From assembly GCA_037176725.1 (NCBI GenBank), contig JAZBRS010000014.1, positions 78,598,501 to 78,662,500 on the forward strand: a stretch of 64,000 nucleotides of DNA, in the 5' to 3' direction. Of the stretch, positions 1 to 12,375 are shown piece by piece (within the stretch, counting starts at the first letter, position 1; each line of letters begins with the position of its first letter). The position numbers and the translations under genes are program-made. The notes under the pieces were generated by a model, which did not search any database, was not told the origin of the DNA, and worked only from the letters and a program-made list of their open reading frames with translations. The DNA is from Posidonia oceanica (taxonomy: Eukaryota > Streptophyta > Magnoliopsida > Alismatales > Posidoniaceae).

Positions 1-2307
1 TTCTGCATTCATTTAATCTTGCATTTAAGCTCCCCTTTGCATACACTAAGCACTTTTAACTCTCCTTCACTTGGGAGGACCTTCAGCACACCCCTAGGAC
101 CTCCTGAACACTTAGGTCTGTTCTTCTCATCTGTTCTGGCCCTTCTGCTCCGAAGCCGCGATATCTTCTAATCCGACCGTTGGATCTCCTCAAGTAAGCT
201 GCCCAGGCGACCGCAGCGAAGCGCTCTTCAGCATGGACCAAGCAGATCTCCGATCAGACTCCCGGATCTCCCGGTATATCTTCCTGAACCCCTGCACCGC
301 ATTCATCTGCATGCCATTTGCATCGTTTTGCGTGCCCTTTAGTTTTTTTTTTTTTTTTTTTCGCCTCGTTTCGCGCGCCTTCAAGTTTCCTCGCTCCGTT
401 TTGCGTGCCACCTCTTTGTCTTGCACCGTTTTGCGTGTTTTCAAGTTTTCCCGCTCTGTTTTGCGCGCCGCTTCTTCGCCTTGCACCGTTTTGCATACCT
501 TTTAGTTTCCTCGCCCCGTTTTGCGTGTTTTCACGATTCCTCACTCCGTTTTGCGCGCCGCTTCCTTGTTTTGCACCGTTTTGCGTGTCCTTTAGTTTTT
601 TCGCCTCGTTTTGCGTGTTTTCAAGTTTTCCCGCTCCGTTTTGCGCGCCGCTTCTTCGCCTTGCACCGTTTTGCGTACCTTTTAGTTTCCTCGCCCCGTT
701 TTGCGTGTTTTCACGTTTTCTCGCTCCGTTTTGCGCGCCGCTTCCTTGTTTTGCATCGTTTTACGCGCCCTTTAGTTTTCTTGCACCGTTTCGCGTGTTT
801 TCAAGTTTTCTCGCCCCGTTTTGCGCGCCGCCTCTTTGTTTTGCACCGTTTTGCTTGCCCTTTAGTTTTCTTGCACCGTTTCGCGTGTTTTCAAGTTTTC
901 TCGCTCCGTTTTGCGCGCTGCCTCTTTGTCTCGCACCGTTTTGCGTGCCCTTTAGTTTTCTTGCACCGTTTTGCGTGTTTTCAAGTTTTCTCGCTCCGTT
1001 TTGCGCGCCGCCTCTTTGTCTTGCACCGTTTTGCGTGCCCTTTAGTTTTCTTGCACCGTTTCGCGTGTTTTCAAGTTTTCTCGCTCCGTTTTGCGCGTCG
1101 CCTCTTTGTCTTGCACCGCTTTGCGTGCCCTTTAGTTTTTTTCGCCTCGTTTTACGCGTTTTCAAGCTTTCTCACTCCGTTTTGCGTGCCGCTCCTTTGT
1201 CTTGCACCGTTTTGCGTGTCCTTTAGTTTTCTTGCACCGTTTTGCGCGCCACTTCTCTGTCTTGCACCGTTTTGCGTGCCTTTTAGTTTCTTCGCCTCGT
1301 TTTGCGTGCCTTCATGTTTTATCGCTCCGTTTTGCGCGCCGCCTCTTTGTCTTGCACCGTTTTGCGTGCCCTTTAGATTTCTTGCCTCGTTTTGCGCGCA
1401 GTCTTGTTTTCCTGTACCGTTTTGCGTACCCTTTCGTCTTCTCGTCTCGTTTTGCGCGCCCTGGTGTTCTCTTGCCCAGTTTTGCGCCCTTCTTCCGTTT
1501 TCTCGCACGGTTTTGCGTTCTTGTTCCATTTCTTGCCCCGTTTTGCATGTCAACCCTGTTTTCGCATCTTTTTTGCGTACTTCTTTCGTTCCTCGCACTG
1601 TTTTACGCCGTTTTCCCTTGCATGTCGATTGCATTGCATGGTTCCCTCGCTGTTTCGCTTTTCGCCCGCATTTGCATGTAGGACGGTGATGCTTACTGTC
1701 CGGAGTTCTCACGAGCCAGGCTTCGCCCGGTTCGGAACACAGACAGCGTTGCTGAGCGCTTAGATTGCACGTTTACTTCCTTGCATCGTTTTCCATCACT
1801 TAGAGCACACCTTTGAGCATTTAGACAGGCATTCATTGGCACTTAGGCATTCAAAGTCTGCATTTCCCTGCATATGCGGGCGTAAGCCTAGAAAGACCGA
1901 TTCTCGGGCGTGTCGGGGGTGCCTAACACCTTCCCCGCGCGTAACAGGAGTCCTTACCCTCTCTTGGCCCGCAATGACCATATTGCCCTTGTCCTAGGCA
2001 CGAGTCACATCATTTGCATTCATTTGCATCTTATTTCTTTTGCATTGCTTTGCTCGGCATCTTTTGCTTGGTTTTGCGTGATTATTCACGCATTTCCCCG
2101 GTTTTCCTCGTCTTCCGATTTAATAGACTTGGTGGCGACTCCGATTTTGTCTTATCTTCTTCTTTTCTTTCCCTTTTTCCCTCTTTTAAATGTTTTCGAG
2201 TTAGGTTTTCCTTCTCGGACATAGCCGCTTATAGTGAGCCTGATTCCGATCGGTGCACGCGAGCTTTGGCATCGTGCATGGACGATCCGAACACCGGGAT
2301 TACTACA
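1..2307 (+). mobile_element. LTR, right-hand part (element LTR1), Tat-like Ty3/gypsy
   Basis: The segment aligns by eye with the right 2.3 kb of the LTRs at 34597-40439 and 55668-61506: the same CACTTGGGAGGACC block, the CCGACCGTTGGATC block, the CGTTTTGCGTGCC minisatellite, the GGGGTGCCTAACACC block and the terminal GGGATTACTACA. It ends in CA at 2307; minus-strand pol sequence of element A follows at once, so the LTR is inserted in A. The rest of the LTR lies left of the window. No primer-binding site follows it, so this is the right end of a full element or a solo LTR; the window cannot decide. The first pentamer after it, GCAGG (2308-2312), should be the target-site duplication. It belongs to the same LTR subfamily as element C. 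Confidence 0.9.
318..1640 (+). repeat. LTR minisatellite array of about 30-bp units
   Basis: Tandem, slightly degenerate units built on CCGTTTTGCGTGCC followed by CTTTAGTTTTCTTGCA, TTCAAGTTTTCTCGCT or GCCTCTTTGTCTTGCA. Three spacer types alternate, giving a higher-order period of about 90 bp in the middle of the array. The unit length is a multiple of three and units rarely contain a stop, so long open frames appear on both strands; these are by-products of the repeat. A poly-T run sits at about 342-361. Confidence 0.9.
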
Positions 2308-2865
2308 GCAGGTAACTAATACATCTACTGCACTGTCTTTAGGTATACTGAGCCAGAATGCCAGGGTTGCTAGTGCGTCTGTGTACGCGTTCTTCGCTCT
2401 ATTCATATATGTGAAGTAGATGCTCCCAAATTCTTCCATCAGCTTCAGCAGGTGCTCGTGATATGGCACAAGTTTTGGAACTTTTGTCCTCCAGTCGCCA
2501 TTCACTTGAGAGATCACCAACATGGCATCGCCGTGCACATGCAGCTTCTGCGCCTTATGTTCGAGGGCGACTTTCAGTCCCAGGATGCATGCTTCATATT
2601 CTGCTTCATTGTTTGTGAAAGTCTGCTTCCTCGCAAAAGGAATCATCTGTCCTTGGGGCGTGGTCAGCACTGTGCCTATGCCTCCTCCCTTTTTGTTGAC
2701 AGCGCCATCAAAGTAGAGCTGCCATTCCTCTTGGTCTTCAGGATCTTTCTCCTCAAAGTCCTTCATTGCAAAGAGAATGTCCTCGTCAGGGAACTGCGTC
2801 TGGAGGGGTTGGTATTCAGGCAGAGGAAAATCAGCAAGGTGATCTGCCATGGCCTGGCCCTTCAT
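2308..2865 (-). pseudogene. Element A archaeal-type RNase H and truncated start of integrase
   Basis: This second RNase H domain of Tat elements cuts the RNA strand of RNA/DNA hybrids during reverse transcription. Visible motifs in order: LYFDGAVNKKG (first Asp), NNEAEYEACILGLK (Glu), HVHGDAMLVISQ (Asp) and AYTDALATLA (last Asp). Compared with B and C, a few residues are missing just before NNEAEYEA (KQTF directly followed by TNNE). Coding sequence breaks off at 2308, after the first residues of the RNase H-integrase linker, where the plus-strand LTR begins. An in-frame TAG at 2872-2874 replaces a CAG present in B and C and separates this piece from the upstream RNase H. Confidence 0.85.
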
Positions 2866-3270
2866 GGATTTCTATGTGACGAAGGTGATGTCGTACTGAG
2901 ATAACAACACCTGCCACTTAACACATCTGCCCACCATGGCCGGCTTCTGAAAGAGGAACTTGATAGGGTCATGCCGGCACAAGAGCTGAATTGGGTATGC
3001 CATCATATAGTGCCTTAGTTTCTGTGCAGCCCAGACAAGAGATAAGCAGGTCTTCTCTATTGTGCTGTACCTGGCCTCGCATTCATTAAACTTCTTGCTC
3101 AGGTAATAAATGGCGCGCTCCTTTCTACCAGATTCGTCATGTTGGACCAAGACGGTGCCCATGGAATGCTGTGTGGTAGAAAGGTAGAGAAGCAAAGGTC
3201 TCCCTAGTGTGGGAGGAACTAGGACAAAAGGCTTGATCAACAGCTACTTGATCTTGGCAAATGCAGCCTA
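2866..3270 (-). pseudogene. Element A RT-associated (first) RNase H domain
   Basis: The domain follows the RT and corresponds to the gypsy RNase H. It carries LLLYLSTTQHSMGTVL, then ERAIYYLSKKFNECEARYSTIEK, CLSLVWAAQKLRHYM and RHDPIKFLFQKPAMVGRCVKWQ. The usual TDAS active-site stretch is replaced by YLSTT, as expected in the Tat group, where the added archaeal-type RNase H is thought to take over catalysis. Stops at 3244-3246 and 3268-3270 are both TAG where sister copies have CAG, so the domain cannot be made as part of a polyprotein. Confidence 0.8.
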
Positions 3271-4746
3271 ACACTCCTCACTCCAGTCGATTTGTGCATT
3301 CTTCTTCAGGAGCTTGAATATGGGTTCACAGATGGGCGTAAGCTGTGCAATGAAGCGACTGATATACTGTAAACGCCCAAGTAGGCCTCGAACCTGCTTT
3401 TCAGTTCTGGGGGGTGGCATATCCATGATGGCTTTTGCTTTCGTCGGGTCCACTTCAATCCCCCTCTAGCTAACAATGTAGCCCAAGAGTTTGCTAGATG
3501 ATACCCCAAATACGCACTTACTGGGGTTAAGCTATAGTTTGTACTTTCTCAGACGGTCAAAGAGCTTCTTCAAGCAGGCAAGATGATCTTCAGGCTCTTT
3601 GATTTTAGCAATCATGTTATCTACATAGACCTCCACTTCTTAGTGCATGAGGTCATGGAAATGCGTAGTCATGGCCCTCTGATAGGTTGCGCCAGCATTC
3701 TTCAGCCTAAACGGCATAACTTGATAGCAGAAGACTCCCCAGGGGGTGATGAATGAAGTCTTTTCCATGTCTTCTTCTGCCATTTTGATCTGATTATAGC
3801 TAGAGAAGCCATCCATAAAGGATAGCATCTTGTGGCCTGCAGTGTTGTCGACTAGGACGTCAATATGAGGCAATGGGAAATCATCCTTGGGACTCACCTT
3901 GTTTAGGTCCCTGTAGTCGATGCATATCCGGACTCGGCCATCCTTCTTGGGCACTGGCACAATGTTCACAAGCCATTCAGGGTAAAGAACGACCTTCAGA
4001 AAGTTGACTCTGAGCTGCTTCATTATCTCTTCTTTGATCATGTGCAGCCACTGTGGTCGCCATCTTCTTAGCTTCTGCTTTACTGGCTTGGCATCTAGAT
4101 CTAAGGGCAGGTTATGGACTACTATTTCGACATCGAGGCCAACCATGTCTTCATAGCTCCAGGCGAAGACATCTGCATACTCTTTCAGGAATGCAATGAA
4201 CTCTGCTCTGGCCTGGGACGATAATAAGGCACTGATGCGAACTTCTCTGACTTCCTCGGCTGTGCCGATGTTAACAACCTCTGTCTCCTCTTTGACATGA
4301 AGGTTGGGGCCTTCTGGATCGTCGTCATAGGGCCGGAACTCAGGCAATGGTCTATCATCCTCATCCTTGCCTGCATCATCTTCTTCTCCGTATGCAACAA
4401 GTTCCAAGAGGATCTCCTTTTCAAAGGTAGGGTTTGTTATGTCAAAGGAGTGTAGATGTTCTGCTTCTTGGCCCTGGTGACGCTTCAGGATGGTCACGCT
4501 CACTCGGGTGTTCTTGTATCCTCGGTGCACGACCTCTGTCCTGGCAATTTCCTCTGCCTGCTCTGGCACTGATGGCACTGCTGCTAACTCTGTTTCTGGC
4601 ACTGCCACTGCCTCTGCCACTGCTGGCTCTGCTGATTTAGCTGATTCTGTTACTGCCTGTATTGCTGATGCTTCCCTTTCCATGCTCCTTGTTGCGGAGG
4701 GTATATTAGGCTGGTGGCCAATAAGGGTATTGCTGGAGTGAGGCAT
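3271..4746 (-). pseudogene. Element A reverse transcriptase (broken, YVDN active site)
   Basis: An acidic linker (EEDDAGKDEDDRPLPEFRPY) is followed by RT motifs in order: NFLKVVLYPEWLVNIVPVPK, RICIDYRDLNKVSPKDDFPL, MLSFMDGFSSYNQI, TSFITPWGVFCYQVMPF and NAGATYQRAM. The catalytic motif around 3616-3630 reads YVDN: the second Asp codon GAC has become AAC (3616-3618), which should abolish polymerase activity. Stops at 3640-3642 (CAA to TAA), near 3463 and near 3530 break the frame further. The connection region (PPPRTEKQVRGLLGRLQY, FIAQLTPICEPIFKLL) lies at 3268-3453. Confidence 0.85.
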
Positions 4747-5880
4747 ATGCTACACCAACCACCTAGACTCGTCCTTGTGGCTGCAAAGTGATCAGTTCAT
4801 CTGGTCTGGTGGAGGCAACTGCCACCGAGTCTTCTTCAATGACCATGATAGAGGCATGGTCCTTCTGCGAGGAGGGGTCCGTAGCCACGGCCTTCCCCTT
4901 TTTCACGGCCACTTGATATGCTGCCAGGTCCTCTGTTAGCGACGTAAGTTGTTCTTGGTACAGCAGCTCTAAGTCTCCCATCCACGCATCGACCTGGGCC
5001 TCGGCTGCCTCTCCTTCTTCCTCATCCGAGGGTGAGTTGACGTAGTAAGCGCTGAGGGCCTTTGGCTTTGGCCCGGCTGCTAGATGCACCACGGTTCTGG
5101 GCGCTTGCTCTGGTTGGCCTGCGGGCATGGCAGATTGTGGTGGCCTGATCATCAGTGATCCAAACAGATTGATCAGCAGCGCTGCTGATGGGTGCGCTGC
5201 CAAAGTCACTGCCGCAATTGGAGGGGAGGCGAAGCTGTTCTTCTGGGAGACCAATGGCTGGGAGGTTACGCTGCTCGACAGGGCCTCTGGTTCTGGTTGT
5301 GATGGTGACTGCACAGCCTCTGACACCATGGGGGCCTGCCACGAGAGTTGATCTTTTGAGGTAGGAGGATGTGTGACCAACTGAGCTAGCGGCGTTACTT
5401 GTGACGTAGCTGCTGAAATGGGCTGAGTCGCGCTATTGGCTGAACTCAGTGATTGACCCGCTAGAGAGGGTGACAGTGGTACTGATGCGACTGCGGCCGC
5501 GGGTAGACTGGCTAACTGTGCCTGAGCTGGTGTCTTTGACTTCAGAGCTATTTGTGCTAGCATCGGTGATGCTGGTAAGACTGTAGGAAGATCAGAGATT
5601 GTCAATTCTGCCAATGGGCCTTCCAAATCTGCTGCTTTATGATCTGTGCAAGGAAGAGCCAGACAAACTGACCGAGATACCGCTGAGCCAAGTTGAATCT
5701 TGCTACAGGTCCGGGCTGCCCCTACTGTGCCAGACTGCTCCTCATCCGAGTAGTAGTCCTCAATGCAGACCCAGTCTTCTCCCAGCAACGCAGAGCTTTG
5801 GCATGGCTCCGGTTGCACTTCGGCTTGAACTCCACTTCAACCCAGGATACCTGCACTTGTGAAATTAGCAAGGTCCCGAG
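4747..5880 (-). pseudogene. Element A low-complexity linker between protease and RT
   Basis: An open stretch at 4763-5818 encodes a Ser/Ala/Pro/Gln-rich, probably disordered segment. It has an acidic patch near its start (DWVCIEDYYSDEEQSGT) and a second one near the end (NSPSDEEEGEAAEAQVDAWM) before the conserved LELLYQEQL. Equivalent segments lie at about 32430-33600 in B and 45560-46980 in C, so it is a family feature of unknown role. It is frame-disrupted relative to both the protease upstream and the RT downstream. Confidence 0.65.
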
Positions 5881-6640
5881 GAATGCTCATCCTTTGATTC
5901 TTCGACTGTGGGCGCTTACTTTCATCAGCCTGTGGGTCGTATCCAAGGCCCTCGTTGTCTCTTCACTCCTCTGCCACGATCGGCTCAGCGATTCCCTGGC
6001 CGTATCGCCCGAGCGGTATCCCCTTGACGTAACTCCACCTGTGACAGACGTTTTCGACCATCTGGAAAGGGTTATTGTGAACGGCCAAAGAGTTGACACG
6101 TTCAAGATCTAGTATGAAGTTAACCGGCTCGCACCGATTAACGCAGTATAAAGCATCAAAGAGTTCAGGATCAAAGGGGACAGTCTGTGAAGAGATAGAG
6201 GAGACTGCCTCGATCCGCTCCTTCTCAAAATTCTCCACCATGACAACGATGACATCGTCGCCTTGGCGGAACTTGATCATGCGATTGAGGGTCGAGGGGA
6301 TAACCTAATGCTTGTGGAGCCAAGGGTGCCCAAGCAGAAAATTGAAATTAGGCTCCAAGTCAACGACGTAGAATTCCACATCGAATGTGACCGGGCCAAT
6401 GATAAGAGGAATAATCAGAATCCCTAGAGCGTCATGGTGGGTATTATCCAAAGCTGTCATTCCCTTTACAGCTGGAGTAATGTCCTCGGCCTTGAATTCG
6501 AGCTTAGTTGCTATTCGCAAGGGGCAGACGTTAAGGCCCGACCCATTAGCGACTAGCGCAAGGGGAATGCGAAAGTTCTTGAATTGTAACGTGACGAACA
6601 AGGGTTGGTTATGATTAATCCCCGCCAAAGGCAACTCATC
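5881..6640 (-). pseudogene. Element A aspartic protease and G-patch-like segment (active site lost)
   Basis: The retropepsin-like domain (6305-6634) shows LFVTLQFKNFRIPLAL, then VANGSGLNVCPLRIATKL where B and C have an Asp (DNGS). The codon at 6548-6550 is GCT (Ala) instead of GAT, so the catalytic Asp is gone. The family's second conserved strand FNFLLGHPWLHKH follows. Downstream (5963-6280) a segment with VCHRWSYVKGIPLGRYGQGI matches the G-patch-like region that follows the protease in many Tat elements. A stop near 6303 and frame changes separate the parts. Confidence 0.8.
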
Positions 6641-9600
6641 ACTCGTGAAAGTGATGACCTAGGGTTCTGCAATCATTCCAACCATGCTTTCCAAGGCGGC
6701 AGGTTCTATGGCTTGGGACACATGGGCAGCTTGGAACACACGAAGAAAAGCCTCGCGATGTTCGGCAGAGGTGTGTATCAGGTCCCAAATGGATATGTCG
6801 GCTTTAACCTTTTTATGTTGGGCAGTAATATCGGCCTTGGGCTGGCCCTTCTTGGTGGTAGGAAGTGTGGCTTTAGGGACAGGTTCAGCTATGGTAGGTA
6901 CAAGCAGTTGGCCTGATGGTGGTAGGGTTGCAGGTTGGCCTAAGGAAAGAGATGCTGTAGGTTCTGGATGACTAGGTCTAGCCACTGGTGTTGGGGGTTT
7001 GTAGGCCCTCCCCGACCACGTCACTTCCACACACATTTCTGTGGCATAGCTGTAAGGTACGCGATGGGTGTCCTGGGTTAGGTTGATAACCATGGGAGCG
7101 CGTGCAGCGAGCACGAGAGGGGCTACCAGGGTGCCTACTGGTTGAGGAGTGTAAGGACAAGGAGGTTGCTGGGAAGGCAAAGGGGGTGGAGGCTGAGGTC
7201 TTGCTAGCAAATGCACAGGAGACCCTAGCTGTGGTCTGGCTAGGAGATGTACTGGGGATGCTGGCTGCAAGTTACCTAGTAGGTGTACTGGGGCTTGAGC
7301 CCGAGGAAGCATGGTGGCTGGTGCAGAAGAATACTCCGGCCTGGCGTGCGGTCGGATCATATGAACACCCGACTCGGAGCCGGCGACAGCTGTAAGATAG
7401 AGGGAGACTGGAAAGGGAGTAGAAACATCATGGATAAGCTCAGAAGGATCTACCACGGACGTGGGAGATCCGAAAGGGAAAAGAGAATGGATTCCCAAGG
7501 TCCCTGTGCCTCCCAGATAGGAGTGCTCTGGCAGGGGCTGATGGACAATATTAGCTGGGACAGATGCTGATGCAGATGCATGAGATGGTGTGGAGGTGGA
7601 TGCCTCGTGCGTGTCGATCACAATCGTTCCCGATTCGATCAAGTCCTGGATAGCATTCCGAAGAGTGTAGCAATTATCCGTCGAATGCCCGACGCTTCAG
7701 TGGAAATTGCAGAAAAGGTTCGCCTTAAACCAATGCGGTAGTGGGTTTGGTGGCGGGCGAACCTCTGGAAACTTCAAGAGCAACGCAACCTTCAGAAGGA
7801 CGGCAGTCAGCGGTTCCACCAGTGGGGCGAACTTCTACTTCTCACTAGGAGACCGTCTCTACCTTTGGAATTGTCCTTGCTGAACCGGTACAGCAGGATA
7901 GACCAGTCGAGCGGTGGTAGTGATCTGTGGTGTGGGGTGTGCCCTAGGTGCAGGTGCATAAAAGATCTAAGGAGAGGCAGGCCGTGACACCAGGTGAACA
8001 GGCGGAGCAGGAGAGTCAACGTATGCAACAGCGGGTTTTGGTGGATCCTTCCTCTTGGGACGGTTGTTGTTGCTGCCGCTGTTGTTGTTGATGGTGGTGC
8101 TGCTGCTACTGCTACTGCTGGCGGAGGCCTGCTTGGCAAGCACAGAGAGTGCGGGGAAGTTGCCACTCCGCAATGAACTCTCTACGCGAGTGCCAACTCG
8201 GATCAATGCAGTGAAGGTGGTGACGGGTTGGATGCTAAGTAGAGCTCTGGTGGATGGCTGTGCCCCTTTAATGATGATCCCGATAGACTCCTCGTCAGAG
8301 GGCCTATCTCGAACCTGTGAGGCAAGGGCACACCAGCGGCCGACGTACTCCCCGAACGGCTCGCCCAGATTTTGCTTGGTTGCGACTAGGTCTGCGTGCT
8401 TTGGGACCAGGTCGAGGTTGAAGGAATATTGTTCTAGGAACGCTTGGCTTAGGTCGTTCCAAGTCTTGATCACAGACATGTCAAGTGACATGAACCACTT
8501 GAGGGCTGGACCGGACAGACTCTTTTGGAATAGGCGGATCAGCAACCTCTCATCAGCCTGAAGCTGGGCGAGATCACCGCAATATGCCTTCAGATGGGCT
8601 ATGGGGTAACCCCTACCATCATACTTCTCAAAGTCCAGGATCTTGAACTTTGGAGGGAGTACCGCCTCTGGGAAATAGCAGAGGTCCTGGAATTGGTAGG
8701 TCTGGTGGTCTGTCCCCTACACTAGACGTAGTGCTTTCTCCAGAACATCCATCCTATTATTGATGGGGCCTGGATTAGCTGCCGGAGGTGGCAGGGACCA
8801 CGTATGCCGAGTGGGTCGCACCAAGCTGCTCCTCCGGATCCACCATCACATCGCCTAGTGATGCAACGTGATGGCTGGCGTACCCGTGCTGTGGTGGAGT
8901 GTTAGGGGGAATGCATGCTGAGTTCTGAACCTGATGCAAAGGAGGTAGATAGATGACATGCTGTGCAGTGGGTGCAGAATGCTGGAGCAGTAGCGACCGC
9001 ACCGATGCGGTGCCGGGCGGCAGGCCTACGGGGTACTGCGCTCCAACAAGTCCGAAGGACTGGCCACCAGGTGGTGGAGGTGCATGCTGTGTGTGGTGTT
9101 GTGCAGATGCAAGAGGCGGGATACGTGCCCCACCATCGGAACTGTGAGCAATTGAGACGATGGTCAAGGCTGAAGTGCAGAATGAAATGCATGATATGTG
9201 GGAGCAGGCCGAACAGGAATCTCGGGGCCAACAGGAACAAAGGAAGGGCGGACTGATAGATCCATGCCCTACAGCCGTTGGGCAGTTTCCATCAGATGCT
9301 GGTACCGCTCTTCAAGTGTCCCGTCAATGGGAACGCTAAAGTGCAGCACAGGCGAGGGACCAGAGCCAAGAGGTACAGACTGTCCAGAAGGTTGAAGTCC
9401 TACGGTAAGAGTTGCTGCAGTAGCAGAAGGGGTGTCAAAAGTGACGAATCCTTGGGAAGGTGGGGTCAGAGGCACCTCCGGAATGCGAGTGGTGGTCATC
9501 AAGATAGACTCGGCGATCGGATCTGGAGGAGCGAACGTCTGCCAATGCCCCACGACATACTAGGGTGCCCTAGGCGACAGAGGGAGAAACCCTAGTGTCA

Positions 9601-9700
9601 CAAGGGGCACAGAAGGGTTGGAAGCAGGAGTCGGAGTGATCGAAGCGGTAATCGCCTTCGAGGTAAGGGTAAGCAGGGGTTCGATGGTGCGCTGGGCCAT
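6641..9700 (-). pseudogene. Element A gag (structural protein), broken
   Basis: The start ATG at 9700-9698 is chosen by homology with B and C, where the same GGTCAGCAATGGCCCAG context opens gag. Pieces in order: N-terminal Pro/Thr-rich region, FDTPSATAATLTVGLQPSGQ, then the capsid-like retrotransposon gag domain at about 8740-8110 (LIRLFQKSLSGPALKWF, TWNDLSQAFLEQYSFNLDL, GEPFGEYVGRWCALASQV). A zinc-knuckle-like motif C-x2-H-x4-H-x4-C lies near 7665-7710 and is interrupted by TGA (7697-7699) where B has CGA. A proline-rich tail follows (7642-6659). At 9269-9271 TAG replaces CAG. Several frame changes occur, so gag cannot be made. Confidence 0.85.
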
Positions 9701-11011
9701 TGCTGACCGAGAGCGAGTCAAAATAGGGCTGCGACGAGGGGAAAGTGGACGAGCTCTAGGAGGAGCTATGATTGGAAAGGCGAATAGCTCAAAAGGAGAT
9801 GGTCAAGCACAAGTGTCACAGCAGAGGTGTCAGTAAGAGGAGAGACTCGAGCTCCAGCTAAGAACTCACTCACTGAACTCTGCGAGGGACACAACAAAAA
9901 CTGGGATTAGTAATAGAAAAATGAAATGCAAATGCATTAAGTGGTGGCATGAATGATATGTATGCTTTCTAGCATGCTCTCTCTCACCAATCTAGTGTTT
10001 CCTAGCAGGTAGTCTACTTCGGATGCCCACAAGTGTACAGGTCACCGACTCAGGTCAGAAAAGTAGGTTCCCTGTCTAACTCCTGGCCCAAAGCTCAGGT
10101 AATAACAGGGTGGTGCATTGGTGGCCTCAACCCCGTCGAAGTGTAGGTAGTACCCTCCACTAACACCGACACGACCCCTGACAAGGGGGGACAGACCAAC
10201 CGACTCACGCCATGCCAAAGCATCAAGGCAAGAGGCCAAGACCATCCTTCGCAGACTAATAGGTGGACTCAGATGAGAAGATGCATGTCCTATATGATGC
10301 TTATGCAAATGCTTAAAGTCTTTTATCTTACGTATTTTATTAACCCAAGGGGGTGCAGGATTGTTTGAAGTCTCTAGTTGCTCCTAGAAGTTCTTTTTAC
10401 TTACCATTTTTAGTTAGCCACAGGGAAAGCAAATAGTCTCTACTATCCTAGGCATGGCATGTGCAAAAGGGAAGAAAATCAACCAAATATGGCAAGCAAA
10501 CAACACACAACACTGCAAAAGGCAAGTGCATGGCATGTGCAAGTGTTTGTGAGCATGATAGTGAAAGGAAAGCATTCATCATGTCAAAAGGCATATATAC
10601 AGGGCATGTGCGTGTGTAGTGGCATAGCAAGTGTGTAAAAAAAAAGCATTTATCATTCAAAAAGCATGTATTGTTGCCAAACAAGTATGTAGACATGCAT
10701 TATGCAGTGAATAAAGCAATAATAAGCAAATAAGATAAAGAAAGTAAAGACAGGCAAGCATTAGAGCAAGTAAGAGCAAAAGCAAAGAAATAAGCAAGTA
10801 AACAAGCAACAGAGACCAAGCAGAGCAAGGCAAAGCGAACGCCACAGCGAAGTAGACGAGGTGGGTGCAAAACCCAAGCAAAGTAGCTATAAGGTGACTC
10901 GCTAGGAGTTTGCACAGAAGAGCAAGCAAAACAGGCAAAAGAGGCACAAAGGCAGACAAGGAAAGCAGATCCCAAGCGGCGAAAAAGCCAAAACGAAAGC
11001 CGGAGTCTGTC
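9701..11011 (-). other. Element A 5' leader between primer site and gag
   Basis: The sequence is homologous to the leaders at 27231-28558 and 40458-41775. It contains the conserved block around CATGGCGTGAGTCGGTTGG and the GAGCTTTGGGCCAGGAGTTA stretch (10080-10220). No convincing coding sequence. A conserved candidate splice acceptor lies near its gag end. Confidence 0.75.
9879..9895 (-). promoter_or_regulatory. Candidate 3' splice site upstream of gag (element A)
   Basis: On the minus strand a pyrimidine-rich run ends in TGTCCCTCGCAG, followed by AGTTCAG; the last intron base would be 9880. B (28378) and C (41595) have a matching pyrimidine-rich CAG directly before the same AGTTCAGT. Splicing is inferred, not shown. 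Confidence 0.45.
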
Positions 11012-11031
11012 TATCCCCAGTGGAGTCGCCA
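11012..11031 (-). promoter_or_regulatory. Primer-binding site of element A
   Basis: On the minus strand TGGCGACTCCACTGGGGATA begins one base after the LTR's terminal CA. The first bases TGG pair with the CCA end of a tRNA. Ogre/Tat elements are reported to use tRNA-Arg; I could not check the match against a tRNA set. B and C have GCTGGG where A has ACTGGG. Confidence 0.8.
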
Positions 11032-11689
11032 CTGTAGTAATCCCAATCAGAATCAAGTTCACTATTAGCAGCTATGTCCAAGGAGGAAGGCTCAACTCGA
11101 AAACATTTAAAACAAAGGAGAAAAGATAAGGAAAGAAGAAGATAAGACAATTCAGAGTCGCCACCGTGTCTATTATCGGGAGACAAGGAAAACTGGAGAA
11201 ATGCGTGAATTAACACGCAAAACCAAGCAAAGGGTGCAATGCAAAGCAATGCAAAAGAAAAGAGATGCAAATGAATGCGAATGATATGACTCATGCCTAG
11301 GATAAGGGCAATATGGTCATTACGGGCCAAAAGACTGGGCAAGGACTCCTGTTACGTGCAGGGAAGGTGTTAGGCACCCCCGACACGCCCAAGAATCGGT
11401 CTTTCTAGGCTTACGCTCGCATACGCAAGGAAATGCAGACTTTGAATGCCTAAGTGCCATGAATGCCTAAATATATGCTCATAGGTGTGCTCTAAGTGAT
11501 GAAATGCGTGCAAGGAATTAAATGTGCAGTCTAGGTGCTCAGCAACGCTGTCTGTGTTCCGAACTAGGTGAAACCTGGTTCGTGAGAACTCCAAGCAGTA
11601 AGCATCACTGCCCTATATGCAAATGCAAGCGATGAAACAAAACAGCGATAAACCAGGCAATGCTAGCGACATGCAAGAGGAAACAGTGT

Positions 11690-11965
11690 GAAATACGCAA
11701 AATGATGCGAGAAATGAAGTCGGTATGCAAAAAGATGCAAAAACAAAGTAGGCGCGTAAAACGATGCGAGAAATAAAGCATGCACGCAAAACGATGCAAG
11801 AAACAAGTAAAATAGATGCAGGCGTGCAAAACGATGCGAAAACAGGTGAAAACAGATGCTGGCACGCAAAACGATGCGAAAACAGGCAAAAACAAATGCA
11901 GGCGCACAAAACGATGCGAAAACAGGCGAAAACAGATGCTGGTGCGCAAAACGGTGCAAAAACAA
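11690..11965 (-). repeat. Short LTR minisatellite in element A
   Basis: About seven degenerate units with GCAAAACGATGCGAAAACAG on the plus strand, occupying the same LTR position as the much longer arrays in LTR1, B and C. Array length differs strongly between copies: about 0.27 kb here against 1.0-1.5 kb in the others. Confidence 0.8.
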
Positions 11966-12375
11966 GCAAAGGGGAAGGATCAGACAAGTAAAGAGGCAAG
12001 CGATATAAGTGTGGAGACAAACACCGCTTAAGGATCACGCAATACAGGTGTGAAGACCTGCAAAGTGGAAAGAAAGCAAGTGGAGGGATCACCACCGTTC
12101 TGTGACTGTTTCCCACTAATCCGTCCCACGATGTGTCTCGCACACTGCCCAAAGCTCGTAGTGCGATCGGATCGTGGAAAAGGGGGAAGAGGGTTACAAT
12201 TAGTAGCAAATCCAAGGGAAACACAACCCAAAGATGCCAAGAGTAGGCGAAAAGGGGAGATAGAGTTGATAAGCAAGCAAAGGGAGTCCTAAATTACATG
12301 CTCGAGAAAACGGGAAGCAAAACAATGCATGCAATGCAAATGATGTGCAAGAATGCTATGCAGGCGTTCAGAAGG

